A stretch of 32,218 nt of DNA, taken from contig CAZSXS010000037.1 of NCBI GenBank assembly GCA_964611385.1, positions 1 through 32,218 on the forward strand. The letters are read 5' to 3'. How positions within the stretch are numbered: position 1 is the stretch's first letter; each line of letters opens with the position of its first letter. Under the pieces are notes generated by a model. That model was not told the DNA's origin and made no database searches. It was given only the letters and a program-made list of their open reading frames with translations. Positions 8,339-17,400 of this stretch are shown one piece after another. The DNA comes from CAZSXS01 sp964611385. Its GTDB lineage: Bacteria; Bacillota; Clostridia; Lachnospirales; CAYPQA01. A program made the position numbers and the translations under genes.

Positions 8339-8635
8339 TTAAAGATTTAAATCGGCCTGGTTGAAAAGCTCATCACAAACATAAATTAATCCCATTGGGG
8401 TTACCAAATGCTCTGCTAGTTTGTCCGCTATATAGCGAATCTGCTGCAGGGATTGGGTAACCCCTTTTATTTCGTCCACTTCTACGGGGGCATCTTCTTC
8501 GCCTTGATACTTTTCAATTCTGATTCCGAAAATCTCCCCCAGGTCTGTATCGCAACTGGTAATCTGGTATCTGCATTCAAACAATTCCCCATTTTCGGCA
8601 AAAACTTTTTTCGATAATGTCTGCATAATGTTCAT
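8339..8635 (-). CDS. Small DUF6514-like protein
   Basis: This 98-residue protein has no signal peptide or membrane segment. It starts with a strand-rich part (ENGELFECRYQITSCDTDLGEIFGIRIEKY) and ends with a helix and loop (VDEIKGVTQSLQQIRYIADKLAEHLVTPMGLIYVCDEL). This pattern of a beta sheet, an 'I...V.DI.....' turn, a helix and a terminal 'P..L.dV.ed' is what I recall for the clostridial DUF6514 family, whose function is unknown. GGGAGG precedes the ATG. It lies 69 nt downstream of hflX on the same strand and may be read from the hflX mRNA or from a weak promoter of its own. The family assignment is from memory. Confidence 0.7.
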   Translation of the reverse strand: MNIMQTLSKKVFAENGELFECRYQITSCDTDLGEIFGIRIEKYQGEEDAPVEVDEIKGVTQSLQQIRYIADKLAEHLVTPMGLIYVCDELFNQADLNL

Positions 8636-8666
8636 AAATGCCTCCCAAATAAATCAACGTACAGAC

Positions 8667-8672
8667 ATTATA
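8667..8672 (-). promoter_or_regulatory. Possible -10 box before the DUF6514-like gene
   Basis: TATAAT on the minus strand, about 31 nt upstream of the start codon, without a convincing -35. It would allow expression independent of hflX. Confidence 0.25.
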
Positions 8673-8704
8673 AACTAAAAACTCCGAATAATAAACGAAA
8701 ATTT

Positions 8705-9979
8705 TTAGCAAATTTCGACATCAACCGCGTAATTCGCCAACTTGCTTTGATATTCCTCATCAGCAAATACTTCCAAATAAGTTCCGTTTTCAGTAAAATT
8801 TTCATTTAAAATTTTACACTTGCTTCGAATCCTTGCCACCAGTGCATTTTCTGTAAAGGGGATGAGCACTTTCATAGGCTTCTTAAGACTCGACATGAAT
8901 TCGCTGATTTTTACCAGCAGGTCTTCCACACCCTCTCCTGTCCTTGCAGAGATGCAAAGGGAATCCATTGCTATGCTGTCGGATGGCAATGGTCTCTTGA
9001 TGTCCTTGTCTATTTTATTGTATACGGTAATAACAGGCTTATCCAAAACCTTTAATTCCAGCAAGGTGTCATACACCACCTTCATTTGCAGTTCACGACT
9101 TTCGTTGCTTGCATCCACCACATGGATATAAAAATCGGCGAACTTTAATTCCTCAAGAGTGGCTCGAAAGGCTTTAATTAACCCAGTGGGTAACTTTTGA
9201 ATAAAGCCAACCGTGTCCGTCAGCAAGAAAGCTTCACCCCCGCTCAGTTCCCGTTTTCTGGTGGTGGTATCCAAGGTAGCAAACAGCTTATCCTCCGCTA
9301 ATACTTCTGCATTGGTCAGCGCATTCAAAAGCGTAGACTTGCCGGAGTTGGTGTAACCCACCAAGGAGAAAACCGGAATGCCGGATTTTTCCCGTCTTTC
9401 TCTTAAGACCCTACGTCCTGTTTCAATCTCCTTCAATTGAGCACTCAATTCATCAATTCTGCTCCGGATATGCCGTCTGTCTGTTTCCAGCTTTTTTTCA
9501 CCGGGACCCCTGGTTCCGATGCCTCCACCTAACCTGGACAGCTGCTGACCTAGGCCTGTTAAATGGGACAATCGGTATCGAAGCTGGGCAAGCTCAACCT
9601 GCACCTTTCCTTCTGCAGTGATGGCATGGTCAGCAAAAATGTCTAGGATCAGAAGCGTTCTGTCCATCACCTTCGCATTCAGCATTGCATCCAAGTTCTT
9701 TAGTTGGGTAGAGCTCAGTTCATCATCACAGATGATGCCACTCGCTCCGGTTTCACCAATCAAAGCCTTTAACTCGTCTACCTTTCCCTTGCCAAGATAG
9801 TGAGCTGGATGTTGTCTCTCTCTTTTTTGGATTAGTCGACCAACCACTTCTGCTCCGGCAGTCTTAGCTAACTCCGCAAGTTCATCTAAACAAATTTCAG
9901 CAGAAGGGGCATTCGACCCGGAATCGTCCTCCACTGATACTAAAATTATTTTTTCTATCAGATCGTCCGTTTGATACAT
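8705..9979 (-). CDS. hflX: GTPase HflX, ribosome-associated
   Basis: HflX binds the 50S subunit and splits stalled or heat-damaged ribosomes, using GTP. The 424-residue product has the N-terminal nucleotide-binding domain, the glycine-rich linker RGPGEKKLETDRR (about 157-169), and the GTPase motifs: G1 GYTNSGKST (208-216), G2 with TTTRKRE, G3 DTVGFI (255-260) and G4 NKID (321-324). The start at 9979 is supported by AAAGGA 8 nt upstream; the frame continues to an upstream ATG at 10018 that has no ribosome binding site and would add 13 lysine- and asparagine-rich residues. A promoter lies at 10061-10089, and a MITE-like element is inserted just beyond it. Confidence 0.95.
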   Translation of the reverse strand: MYQTDDLIEKIILVSVEDDSGSNAPSAEICLDELAELAKTAGAEVVGRLIQKRERQHPAHYLGKGKVDELKALIGETGASGIICDDELSSTQLKNLDAMLNAKVMDRTLLILDIFADHAITAEGKVQVELAQLRYRLSHLTGLGQQLSRLGGGIGTRGPGEKKLETDRRHIRSRIDELSAQLKEIETGRRVLRERREKSGIPVFSLVGYTNSGKSTLLNALTNAEVLAEDKLFATLDTTTRKRELSGGEAFLLTDTVGFIQKLPTGLIKAFRATLEELKFADFYIHVVDASNESRELQMKVVYDTLLELKVLDKPVITVYNKIDKDIKRPLPSDSIAMDSLCISARTGEGVEDLLVKISEFMSSLKKPMKVLIPFTENALVARIRSKCKILNENFTENGTYLEVFADEEYQSKLANYAVDVEIC

Positions 9980-10060
9980 ATGCTCATTCCTTTCTCTATT
10001 CGATTTTTTATTTTTCATTCATGAATAACATAACCCGCTGCGAGGACAGACTGAATACCA

Positions 10061-10089
10061 TTTATAACATATTGCTTAGATTCCTGCAA
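10061..10089 (-). promoter_or_regulatory. hflX promoter
   Basis: On the minus strand: TTGCAG (10084-10089), 17-nt spacer, TATAAA (10061-10066), with TG in the extended -10 position. The left target duplication of the neighbouring MITE starts 10 bp upstream of the -35. Confidence 0.55.
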
Positions 10090-10098
10090 GCAGTTGCC

Positions 10099-10290
10099 CG
10101 CTTATCTTCAGGGCAAACGCATACGAAAATTTCTTGACAAGAAAAAGGATTCTGTAGACGTTTTGTTTTCCAAAAAACAGAAGAAAATGACATTTATTAA
10201 TTTCTATTCGTCCACACAGGCGAATTTACAGTCAAAAAACAAGCTCTGTTATCAAAAATATTTCGTATGCGTTTGCCCTGCGCTTATCTT
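10099..10290. mobile_element. MITE-like element with 20-bp TIRs and 10-bp target duplication
   Basis: The element spans 10109-10280 (172 bp). Its ends are perfect 20-bp inverted repeats, beginning CAGGGCAAACGC (10109-10128) and mirrored at 10261-10280. They are flanked by the direct repeat CGCTTATCTT at 10099-10108 and 10281-10290. The interior is AT-rich, holds a small ATTCG/CGAAT stem, and encodes no transposase; the open frame across it runs through both ends and is not a gene. Ends starting CAGGG with an 8-10 bp duplication match what I recall of the ISAs1 family, and an ISAs1-type transposase remnant lies at the right end of this window. The rest of the gap up to 10397 shows only a weak possible promoter (TTGGTT then TACATA) for the next gene. 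Confidence 0.85.
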
Positions 10291-10397
10291 CAGCCCTCTA
10301 CTCTTTCTAGTAAAGTCAATAATTTAGTTATTTCTTTTGGTTATCAAACTTAAAAGCCCTACATAAATATAGTAATCATTTTTTATGGGAGGTCGGT

Positions 10398-10874
10398 ATG
10401 TATCCATACAACCAGAGTTTAGAGAAGGAGCTTACGTCAGCGACAAAAAAGGCAGAGGATAAGATTGGTGACACAATCTTAGAGATGCTAGTGGAAGCCA
10501 TGACAGATGAGGCAACTGATGCAGAATACTACGGCCAAATGATTGAGACAGTGAAATATCCTGAGGATAAGGAGCTCATCCGAAGCATAAAGTTGAACGA
10601 ACTAAAGCATTTGGAAATCTTTCAAAAGATCTACAGTGAACTGAGCCAGCAAGAACCACCAAAGATACTCGTAAAGGCCAAACCCTTGTCCGCTAATGCC
10701 ACAGAAAATTTTTACAAATCTATCCTTAGTGAGCTGGCAGGTGTTGAATTTTACCGGAAGCTTTATTTTATGTTCCTGGACTTAGGGTTTCGGGATGCTT
10801 TGTTCGAAGTCATCACGGACGAGCAGGGTCACGCTTCAAAGCTAAACTACCTGTATGCAAAGTATAAAGCCTAG
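10398..10874 (+). CDS. Ferritin-like di-iron protein (rubrerythrin type)
   Basis: This 158-residue, all-helical protein has the ligand pattern of a ferritin-like di-iron four-helix bundle: E33 and/or E38 in EAMTDEATDAEYY, ExxH at E68-H71 (NELKHLEIF), a glutamate in helix three (E112 or E117, SELAGVEFYR), and a second ExxH at E142-H145 (DEQGHASKL). Rubrerythrin relatives in anaerobes reduce peroxide or store iron. The C-terminal rubredoxin domain of classical rubrerythrin is absent, so the electron donor must be separate, or the role may differ. GGGAGG precedes the ATG. The gene stands alone, downstream of the MITE. Confidence 0.85.
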   Translation: MYPYNQSLEKELTSATKKAEDKIGDTILEMLVEAMTDEATDAEYYGQMIETVKYPEDKELIRSIKLNELKHLEIFQKIYSELSQQEPPKILVKAKPLSANATENFYKSILSELAGVEFYRKLYFMFLDLGFRDALFEVITDEQGHASKLNYLYAKYKA

Positions 10875-10963
10875 GCTTATTCTCATTTCCATACGACCTA
10901 CATTGCGACTTTTCATAGCAGAACATAACTGAGTATAGGGGTTAAAAATTTTTGGAGCGGGTA

Positions 10964-10992
10964 TTGATAAGTGGAAAACTTTGTGGTATATT
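10964..10992 (+). promoter_or_regulatory. Promoter of the SHOCT-like/lepB cluster
   Basis: TTGATA (10964-10969), 17-nt spacer, TATATT (10987-10992), about 76 nt before the first start codon of the cluster. Confidence 0.6.
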
Positions 10993-11068
10993 TGACGTAT
11001 ATTAATTTGTCATAATAGTTAAAATAAAATACAGGATCAAAACACATTTTATAAGGAGGAAATTAGCA

Positions 11069-11581
11069 ATGAAACAAGAGAGAATTAAAATCTTAACCAT
11101 GATCGAAGAAGGTAAAATCACCGTAGACGAGGCTTCAAAATTACTAGAAGCTCTTAATCTTGGCAAAAGCGAAAAGTATGAATTTAACACCTCTGACTTT
11201 GAAGAAAAAATCTCAAGGTTTTCACAAGCTTTAGATTCTGTCACAAGAGATTTGGGTGAAAAAATGGGTACCGCTTACAAAAACGTTGAGCCAAAATTTA
11301 AAAAGGCCACTAAAACTGTGCTTGAAAAGACTGCCTCTGTTCTGGATGATATGTCCAAATCCTTAAACGATAGCATTAAAAACATGGAAACAGAACCTCA
11401 GGGTGGCTGCTGCTCAAACCAACAGACTAACTGCTGCAGCGATGAAGAGTGTTCAAATGATCAGGCGAACTGCTGCGCTGACGAAGCTTGCTGCACTGAA
11501 ACCCAAGCTACTAACGATGCACCCTGCTGTTGCGGCTGCGAAGACAGCGATCAGGATACTACAGAAAACAAAGAAAACTAA
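11069..11581 (+). CDS. SHOCT-like protein with cysteine-rich C-terminal tail
   Basis: This 170-residue protein begins with a short helical module (IKILTMIEEGKITVDEASKL, residues 6-25) typical of SHOCT-like or YvlB-type N-termini in Firmicutes. A helical, amphipathic middle follows (about 40-108; FEEKISRFSQALDSV, VLDDMSKSLNDSIKNM). The last 57 residues hold 13 cysteines, mostly as CC pairs (114-115, 122-123, 128, 135-136, 141-142, 153-155, 157), separated by acidic, Asn- and Gln-rich linkers. Such spacing suggests metal or Fe-S binding, or disulfides if exported, but there is no signal peptide or membrane segment. AAGGAGG precedes the ATG. lepB starts 15 nt downstream. The function is unknown. 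Confidence 0.8.
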   Translation: MKQERIKILTMIEEGKITVDEASKLLEALNLGKSEKYEFNTSDFEEKISRFSQALDSVTRDLGEKMGTAYKNVEPKFKKATKTVLEKTASVLDDMSKSLNDSIKNMETEPQGGCCSNQQTNCCSDEECSNDQANCCADEACCTETQATNDAPCCCGCEDSDQDTTENKEN

Positions 11582-11596
11582 GCTTTGGGGGCCAGT

Positions 11597-12133
11597 ATGC
11601 GGAACATACTTGTGGCAGAGGTCATCAGTTGGGCCAAAACCATTGTTTTTGCAGTTGTATTTGCTTTAATTATCAACAATTTTTTAATCGTGAATGCTTC
11701 CGTACCCTCGGGCTCTATGGAAAAGACTATTATGACAGGCGACCGAGTTGTTGCAAATCGATTGTCCTACGTGTTTTCGGAGCCTAAACGGTTTGACATG
11801 ATTGTTTTCAAATTTCCTGATGACAATGAAACCCTTTTTGTAAAACGGCTGATCGGCTTACCTGGCGAAAAGGTTGAAATCAGAGATGGGCTTGTCTTTA
11901 TTGATGACTCGGAGATGCCCTTGGAAGATAGTTTTGTCAATGGCATACCATATGGAGATTCTGGGCCTTATTTTGTGCCTGAAGACTGTTATTTTATGTT
12001 GGGGGATAATCGAAACAATTCAAACGATGCCCGCTCTTGGAATAATAAATTCGTAACAAAAGAGCAGCTTTTGGGGAAAGTAATTTTGCGGTATTACCCC
12101 AAGCCGACCATTTTTAATGAAAAATTTGAATAA
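11597..12133 (+). CDS. lepB: Signal peptidase I
   Basis: This membrane-bound serine protease removes signal peptides from secreted proteins. The 178-residue product has one N-terminal membrane anchor (about 12-32), the catalytic serine S40 in VPSGSM, the catalytic lysine K83 in FVKRLIGLPGE, and box E, GDNRNNSNDARSW, from about 136. It is the short single-anchor Gram-positive form (SipS-like). The ATG at 11597 is preceded only by a GGGGG stretch, so initiation may depend on translation of the upstream gene, which ends 15 nt earlier. An upstream in-frame TTG at 11585 is less likely. Placement behind the cysteine-rich protein suggests coexpression. Confidence 0.95.
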   Translation: MRNILVAEVISWAKTIVFAVVFALIINNFLIVNASVPSGSMEKTIMTGDRVVANRLSYVFSEPKRFDMIVFKFPDDNETLFVKRLIGLPGEKVEIRDGLVFIDDSEMPLEDSFVNGIPYGDSGPYFVPEDCYFMLGDNRNNSNDARSWNNKFVTKEQLLGKVILRYYPKPTIFNEKFE

Positions 12134-12158
12134 CAAGTACGAATACCGGAGGGTTTCA

Positions 12159-12371
12159 ATGGCTAGTATTACTAAAGACATGATTATAGCAGATATTTTA
12201 TCTGTTGATATGGGGATTGCCCCTTATCTTTTAAAGGCGGGGATGCACTGTCTCGGTTGTCCCTCTGCACAAGGTGAAACTTTAGAGGAAGCTTCCTTTG
12301 TCCACGGCATGGATGTAGATGCCTTGGTTGACGAAATTAACGAGTACTTAAACAGCAAAGAGAACGAGTAA
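12159..12371 (+). CDS. DUF1858 domain protein with CxxC
   Basis: This 70-residue protein (MASITKDMIIADILSVDMGI...) belongs to the DUF1858 family. The motif HCLGCPSAQGETLEEAS at residues 30-46, with C31 and C34, is the family signature. The same module occurs alone or fused to hybrid-cluster and redox proteins in anaerobes. The CxxC suggests redox or metal binding, but the role is unknown. The start at 12159 is fixed by CGGAGGG; the frame is open 14 codons further upstream without a ribosome binding site. It closes the cluster, being followed by a terminator. Confidence 0.88.
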   Translation: MASITKDMIIADILSVDMGIAPYLLKAGMHCLGCPSAQGETLEEASFVHGMDVDALVDEINEYLNSKENE

Positions 12372-12380
12372 CAAACGTAA

Positions 12381-12414
12381 AAAAAGAGCAGGGGTTTCGA
12401 TCCTTGCTCTTTTT
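12381..12414 (+). terminator. Intrinsic terminator after DUF1858 gene
   Basis: AAAAAGAGCA (12381-12390) pairs with TGCTCTTTTT (12405-12414), extended by G-C pairs into the loop. Confidence 0.9.
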
Positions 12415-12449
12415 GATACTTTGTTTTTTTGTTAGAAGGGAGGGTCTGC

Positions 12450-12821
12450 TTGGTTCTGGGACTGGGTATTGATTTAATCGAAATTGCCCGCTTCGAAACC
12501 ATTGGAGACGCTTTTTTAAATCGTTGTTTTTCTAAAAGCGAGCGAGAAAGCATTCTTCACTGTGGCGGAGTGAGACGGTTTTCAAAAACAGCAGGTTTTT
12601 TTGCCGCTAAGGAGGCAGTATCCAAGGCCTTAGGCACTGGCATCGTCTTCCCCTTAACCGAGATTCAAATCAGTAACGACTTAGCCGGAAAACCGGAGGT
12701 TCAACTTTTCGGAAAGGCCAAAGAAATTGCAGATCATCTGGGTATCCAAAAAATTTCAGTCAGTATCACCCATCATAAAACTACAGCGGCAGCCGTAGCG
12801 GTAGCAGAAGGTAATCTTTGA
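12450..12821 (+). CDS. acpS: Holo-[acyl-carrier-protein] synthase
   Basis: AcpS transfers phosphopantetheine from CoA to acyl carrier protein, activating fatty acid synthesis. The 123-residue product has the two Mg-binding signatures: D8 in GLGIDLIEIARF and E55 in FAAKEAVSKALGTG. It starts at TTG 12450, giving MVLGLGIDL as in homologues, with GGGAGGG 5 nt upstream; the frame extends to 12429 without support. acpS followed by nnr is a common clostridial order, and 64 nt separate the two genes here. Confidence 0.94.
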   Translation: MVLGLGIDLIEIARFETIGDAFLNRCFSKSERESILHCGGVRRFSKTAGFFAAKEAVSKALGTGIVFPLTEIQISNDLAGKPEVQLFGKAKEIADHLGIQKISVSITHHKTTAAAVAVAEGNL

Positions 12822-12832
12822 AAACCGCCAAG

Positions 12833-12860
12833 CAAGCACTGAGGCTTTCGAATGTGCTTG
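12833..12860 (+). other. 7-bp hairpin between acpS and nnr
   Basis: CAAGCAC (12833-12839) pairs with GTGCTTG (12854-12860). The following AATTTGATT is too weak a T tract for a clear terminator, so read-through from acpS into nnr is likely. Confidence 0.3.
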
Positions 12861-12885
12861 AATTTGATTACAGATGGAGGTATGT

Positions 12886-14397
12886 ATGAAAGTAGTAACG
12901 GGTAATCAAATGAGGCAGATTGAAAAAGCGGCAGGAAACATGGGCATTTCGCCGCTTATTTTAATGGAAAATGCAGCAGCAGCACTAGCGCTTCATTGCG
13001 CTACCTACTTAGATCAGATAAAGGGCAAGAAAGTGCTGGTGTTCTGTGGTCCAGGAAACAACGGCGGGGACGGCTTGGCCTGTGCCAGGCTTTTGTATTC
13101 CAGAGGCTTTGAGGTAAAAATCATTTTAACCGCCGAGGTAAAGACTGAAAGTGCGCAGATTAATTTTGATATTGCAAAAAACCTGGACTTGGACATTACA
13201 CTGTCTGAGAATGTAATTGATCTCCCCTATATAGTGGAAAACGTTGATCTGGTGTTGGACGCTGTTTTAGGGACAGGTTATAACGGTAAAGAAAATACAT
13301 ATTACGACTATATTTTTTCAACGATCAATGAATATGCTGAGTGTGTCTTTTCTGTAGATATCCCATCCGGCATCCTCTGTGATTCTGGACTGATCCCGTA
13401 CACAGCGGTGCGAGCCCATAAAACCATATGCCTGGGTTTTTTAAAACCAGGCCTTTTACTGTATCCAGGAACCGAATACGCTGGTGAACTGGTTCTAGCG
13501 GATATTTCTTTGCCCCAGAGTCTAGCCATTCATGTCCCCCTTGAAACCTGTCTGGATGATTCCTTGCTCCAAAGTCTCCCAAAACGCGCTCCTCGCTCCA
13601 ACAAAGGTAGTTACGGTAAAAGCTTTGTCCTTGCTGGCTCAGACACCATGCCCGGGGCTGCCGCCCTGTGTTCACTTGCCATCTATAAGTCCGGTGGAGG
13701 CTTAGTCAAGGTCTTTTCTACGGAAAAGGTTACAAATGTCATTAATTATACGATCCGTGAGATCATCACTACCTCCTTGCCTGACCGCTCAGGCTACTTG
13801 CACAAGCGCAGCGGAGAAATGGTAAAAAATGCACTTTATGAGGCTGCTGTAGTTATTTTGGGGCCCGGAATGGGCAATAATGGATATGTGAACGATTTTA
13901 TTCAAGAGGTGCTTACAGCGTTGTCTTCTCCTGTCATCTTGGATGCAGACGCCCTAAATGTCCTTTCAGAAAACGTAGATATTTTGAAAAGTATAACCTA
14001 CCCCTGTATCATTACACCCCACCCAGGAGAATTCAGTCGCCTCACGGGTATCCCTATCCCTGAAATCCTTGACAATCAGATTGAATTGGCAGTGGAATTT
14101 TCAAGAGAATACGGGGTATATACTGTCTTGAAGGATGCTCGTACCGTGGTTGCTACTCCTGAAGGCGAGGCCTTTTTAAATCTGACCGGTAATGCCTCTA
14201 TGGCAAAGGCTGGCTCCGGTGATGTGCTAACTGGTATTATTGGGGCCTTCCTGGCTCAAGGCTTAAGCCCATATACGGCCTGCAAGTTGGGGGTTACAGT
14301 TCATGGAAAGGCCGGTGAACTTGCCTCAAAGTCCCTGGGTCTCTTTGGGGTCACTGCAACCGATATTATCAATAATATCCCTATTATACTAAAGTAA
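12886..14397 (+). CDS. nnr: Bifunctional NAD(P)H-hydrate epimerase / ADP-dependent NAD(P)H-hydrate dehydratase
   Basis: This repair enzyme restores damaged NADH and NADPH: the N-terminal half epimerises the hydrate and the C-terminal half dehydrates it with ADP. The 503-residue product has the epimerase loop GPGNNGGDGLA (55-65) and, after about residue 225, the YjeF C-terminal kinase-like domain with GSYGKSFVLAG, LGPGMGNN, DADALN, TPHPGEFSRL and GNASMAKAGSGDVLTG, with D446 in the GSGD motif as the expected catalytic base. The start at 12886 has GGAGG 5 nt upstream; the ATG at 12874 overlaps that site. All expected motifs are intact. Confidence 0.95.
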   Translation: MKVVTGNQMRQIEKAAGNMGISPLILMENAAAALALHCATYLDQIKGKKVLVFCGPGNNGGDGLACARLLYSRGFEVKIILTAEVKTESAQINFDIAKNLDLDITLSENVIDLPYIVENVDLVLDAVLGTGYNGKENTYYDYIFSTINEYAECVFSVDIPSGILCDSGLIPYTAVRAHKTICLGFLKPGLLLYPGTEYAGELVLADISLPQSLAIHVPLETCLDDSLLQSLPKRAPRSNKGSYGKSFVLAGSDTMPGAAALCSLAIYKSGGGLVKVFSTEKVTNVINYTIREIITTSLPDRSGYLHKRSGEMVKNALYEAAVVILGPGMGNNGYVNDFIQEVLTALSSPVILDADALNVLSENVDILKSITYPCIITPHPGEFSRLTGIPIPEILDNQIELAVEFSREYGVYTVLKDARTVVATPEGEAFLNLTGNASMAKAGSGDVLTGIIGAFLAQGLSPYTACKLGVTVHGKAGELASKSLGLFGVTATDIINNIPIILK

Positions 14398-14429
14398 AAT
14401 CAAATATTTTTTCTAGCTGGTTGGTGTGT

Positions 14430-17400
14430 ATGTTTGAGAAATTGAATTTAACCGAAATCAGAAAGCTCGGTTCTGATGACCGAGCTTTCGCAAAAGCCTG
14501 TGATTTTGTCCGTTCCGGGTGTGTCTATATTACGGACAGCAAGTCCACCATGCTGAGCGGATCCGTCTATGATTATGGGAAGAATATCAATGTAAGCATC
14601 AGCTCAGACTTATCAGGAAATCTTTCTTGGTACCACTGTAGCTGTAGTGCAAGTAAAATTTGGCGGGGCGCCTGTGCCCATGTCTTAGCCGTTATTATTT
14701 ATGATTCGAAGGTAAAACTTTTTAACCCAGCTCTTGATAAAAAGAATGATGAGTTTGTGCCCTACCAAACGAAACTACTGGAAGATCAACTCCTCGAAAA
14801 GGAAAATTTAAAAGACCTTGCTTCCGCTATGAATCTGTTGAGCACCTTTAAAAGCAATTTGATTGAAAGCATAAAAAGAGAAGTCAAACCTGTAGAAGAA
14901 AAATATGTTCTATCTCCCAGCCTTATTGAAAACAGAGATGAACTTGCCATATATTTAAACATCGGCGAAATCGGAAAAAAGAACTACGTTATCAAAAATG
15001 TCAACGAATTGATTCAGTCTATGGAAAAAAAAGAAACTGTCACCTACGGTAAAAGTTTTCGCTTCGAGCATGATATAAAAGCCTTTGACCCAAGCTCTCA
15101 AGCACTGTATGCCCTGATAAAAAAAGCTAGGCCCAGCCTCCAAAATGCCCAAGTTCTTGGCTTCTCTAAGGATTTTTATCGCATCACGGTAATCTCAGAA
15201 AATTTTATTGACGAATTTTTTGAGATCTATGAGGGAAAGGAGCTTCCCATCTATAGCAGCGAATCCAATAAGACGCTGCTGTTTGATACCAGAGGCCTTG
15301 AGTTTCAATGCATCGTTAAACAAGAGGAGGGCACAACCACTCTCACGACGCGCCCTCATTTCTGTAAGATGTATATAGGAAATCAATACTGCTATGTACC
15401 CAGTTCAAAGAAGCTCACCCGCATTTCCAAGGAATGTGCCGCAGTCATACATCCCATTGTTGCCAACATCAGTGGAAGCAAGGATAAATATTATGTATTT
15501 TCTGGTAAGCACGCAGAAGAATTTTATGCCTACCTCTACCCCAAGTTAAAAGAGTTTCAATTACTCTCTGAAGATTCCGTCGTTACCAACGAGCCCAGCT
15601 TGGACTATGCCCTAAAGCTTTACTTGGACGCAGACAAAATGGGTATTTTAGCGCGTCTAGAGGCAGAAGCGCCATCACCCCTCTTGGTTCGTGCAAAGCT
15701 CATGTTGGAGAGCTTAGGTTTTTCAGCGACGCTTAACCAAGATAACAATCTGGAATACCGACTTGCAGAAGATGATTTAATCTATGAGTTTTATATGAAC
15801 GGCATTGAACTGGTCAAAAACCTAGGCGAGTTGTATGTCACTGACGAGTTTGATAAACGTTTCATTCCTAGGGAAAAACCAGTTAAACTGGGATTACGGC
15901 TCACAGGCAATCTGTTCGAGTTGAGTCTAGAAAATGATGAATACCGTCCTGTGGAGCTATTGGAAATTCTGGATTCCTTCCGTTTAAAAAAGCGATTCCA
16001 TAAACTGAGAAGCGGTAAAATCTTGAGCTTGGACAATGAGGATTTAAGAGAACTGGCTGGGCTAATTGAAGGTTTGGATCTGTCCAAGAAGGAGCTTTCT
16101 GAGCCTGTAATCCATCTCCCTTCCTATCGGGCCCTGTTTGTGGATACCATGACTCAAAATAATGAGAACGTGGAAAAAGACAAAGGCTTTAAACGTTTGA
16201 CCACAGACTTTAAGAACTACAAGGATGTGGAGGAGGTACCAGAGGTCTTAAACCCTATTCTGAGAGAATACCAGCGCGTGGGCTATAACTGGCTCAAGAC
16301 CATGAGTAATTATGGCTTTGGTGGTATTTTAGCTGACGATATGGGCCTGGGAAAAACCATACAAGTGATTGCTTTGGTTCTTTCTGATCATCAACCATCA
16401 AAGACTCAGCATGTTTCCTTGGTGGTAGCCCCCACCTCTATCGTCTACAACTGGAAAAGCGAGTTTGGCCGCTTTGCACCAGAATTGAAGGTGACGATAC
16501 TTAATGGAACTCCGGCCGCCCGTAAGGAACTGTTTGAAAATGAGAGGGATACAGACGTATTTATTACCACTTATGACACCCTGAAAAGAGACATTGAAAA
16601 CTATGCCGACTTCGAATTTCGCTTTATTATTGCAGATGAAGCCCAGTTTATTAAAAATCCTGGAACTCAAAATGCGGCTTCCATCAAGAGCTTAAAGTCA
16701 CAAGTGCGCTTTGCCTTGACGGGAACGCCTATGGAAAATTCTCTCATGGAGCTTTGGTCGATCTTTGATTTTGTTATGCCCGGATATTTGTTTTCTTCGG
16801 GTAAATTTTCTAAGCTCTACGAAACGCCCATTATTAAAGACAAGGACAAAAACGTCACACAAACGCTGAAAAAACATATTACTCCCTTTATCTTGCGTCG
16901 TGTCAAAAAGCAAGTCTTGACAGAACTACCCGAAAAAGTAGAAACCACGCTCTTTGCCGATATGACAGAGCCACAAAGAAAGCTGTACCTTGCGAATCTC
17001 TTGAAGGCCAGAGGGGACCTGGAGGAACTGATGAAAGACGGTCTTTCCAAGAACCACTTAAAAATCCTATCCTACCTCACACGATTGCGGCAGCTTTGCT
17101 GCCACCCTGCCCTATTTGTGGAAAATTATACATTAGGCAGCGGTAAGCTGGACTTGGCTCTGGAAACCATCTCCATTGCCGTGGAATCTGGTTCCAGAAT
17201 TTTATTTTTTTCACAATTTACCTCCATGCTTCATATAATAATAGAAGCTCTTGACAAGGAAAAATACAGCTATTTTTACTTGGACGGGGGGACGGATGCC
17301 AAGGATCGTATGCAGATGATGGAGCGCTTTAATGCCGGAGACAGGGATATCTTTTTTATTTCCCTAAAGGCAGGTGGGACGGGCCTAAACCTGACTGGCG

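Noticed and set aside
10094..10327. 77-codon open frame across the MITE
   Set aside because: It reads through both inverted ends and both target duplications, has no ribosome binding site, and its sequence is lysine- and serine-rich low-complexity.
11403..11787. Alternative-frame reading of the cysteine-rich tail and lepB start
   Set aside because: These frames overlap two genes with clear motifs and have no ribosome binding site; the CC-rich tail belongs to the frame that carries the SHOCT-like N-terminus.
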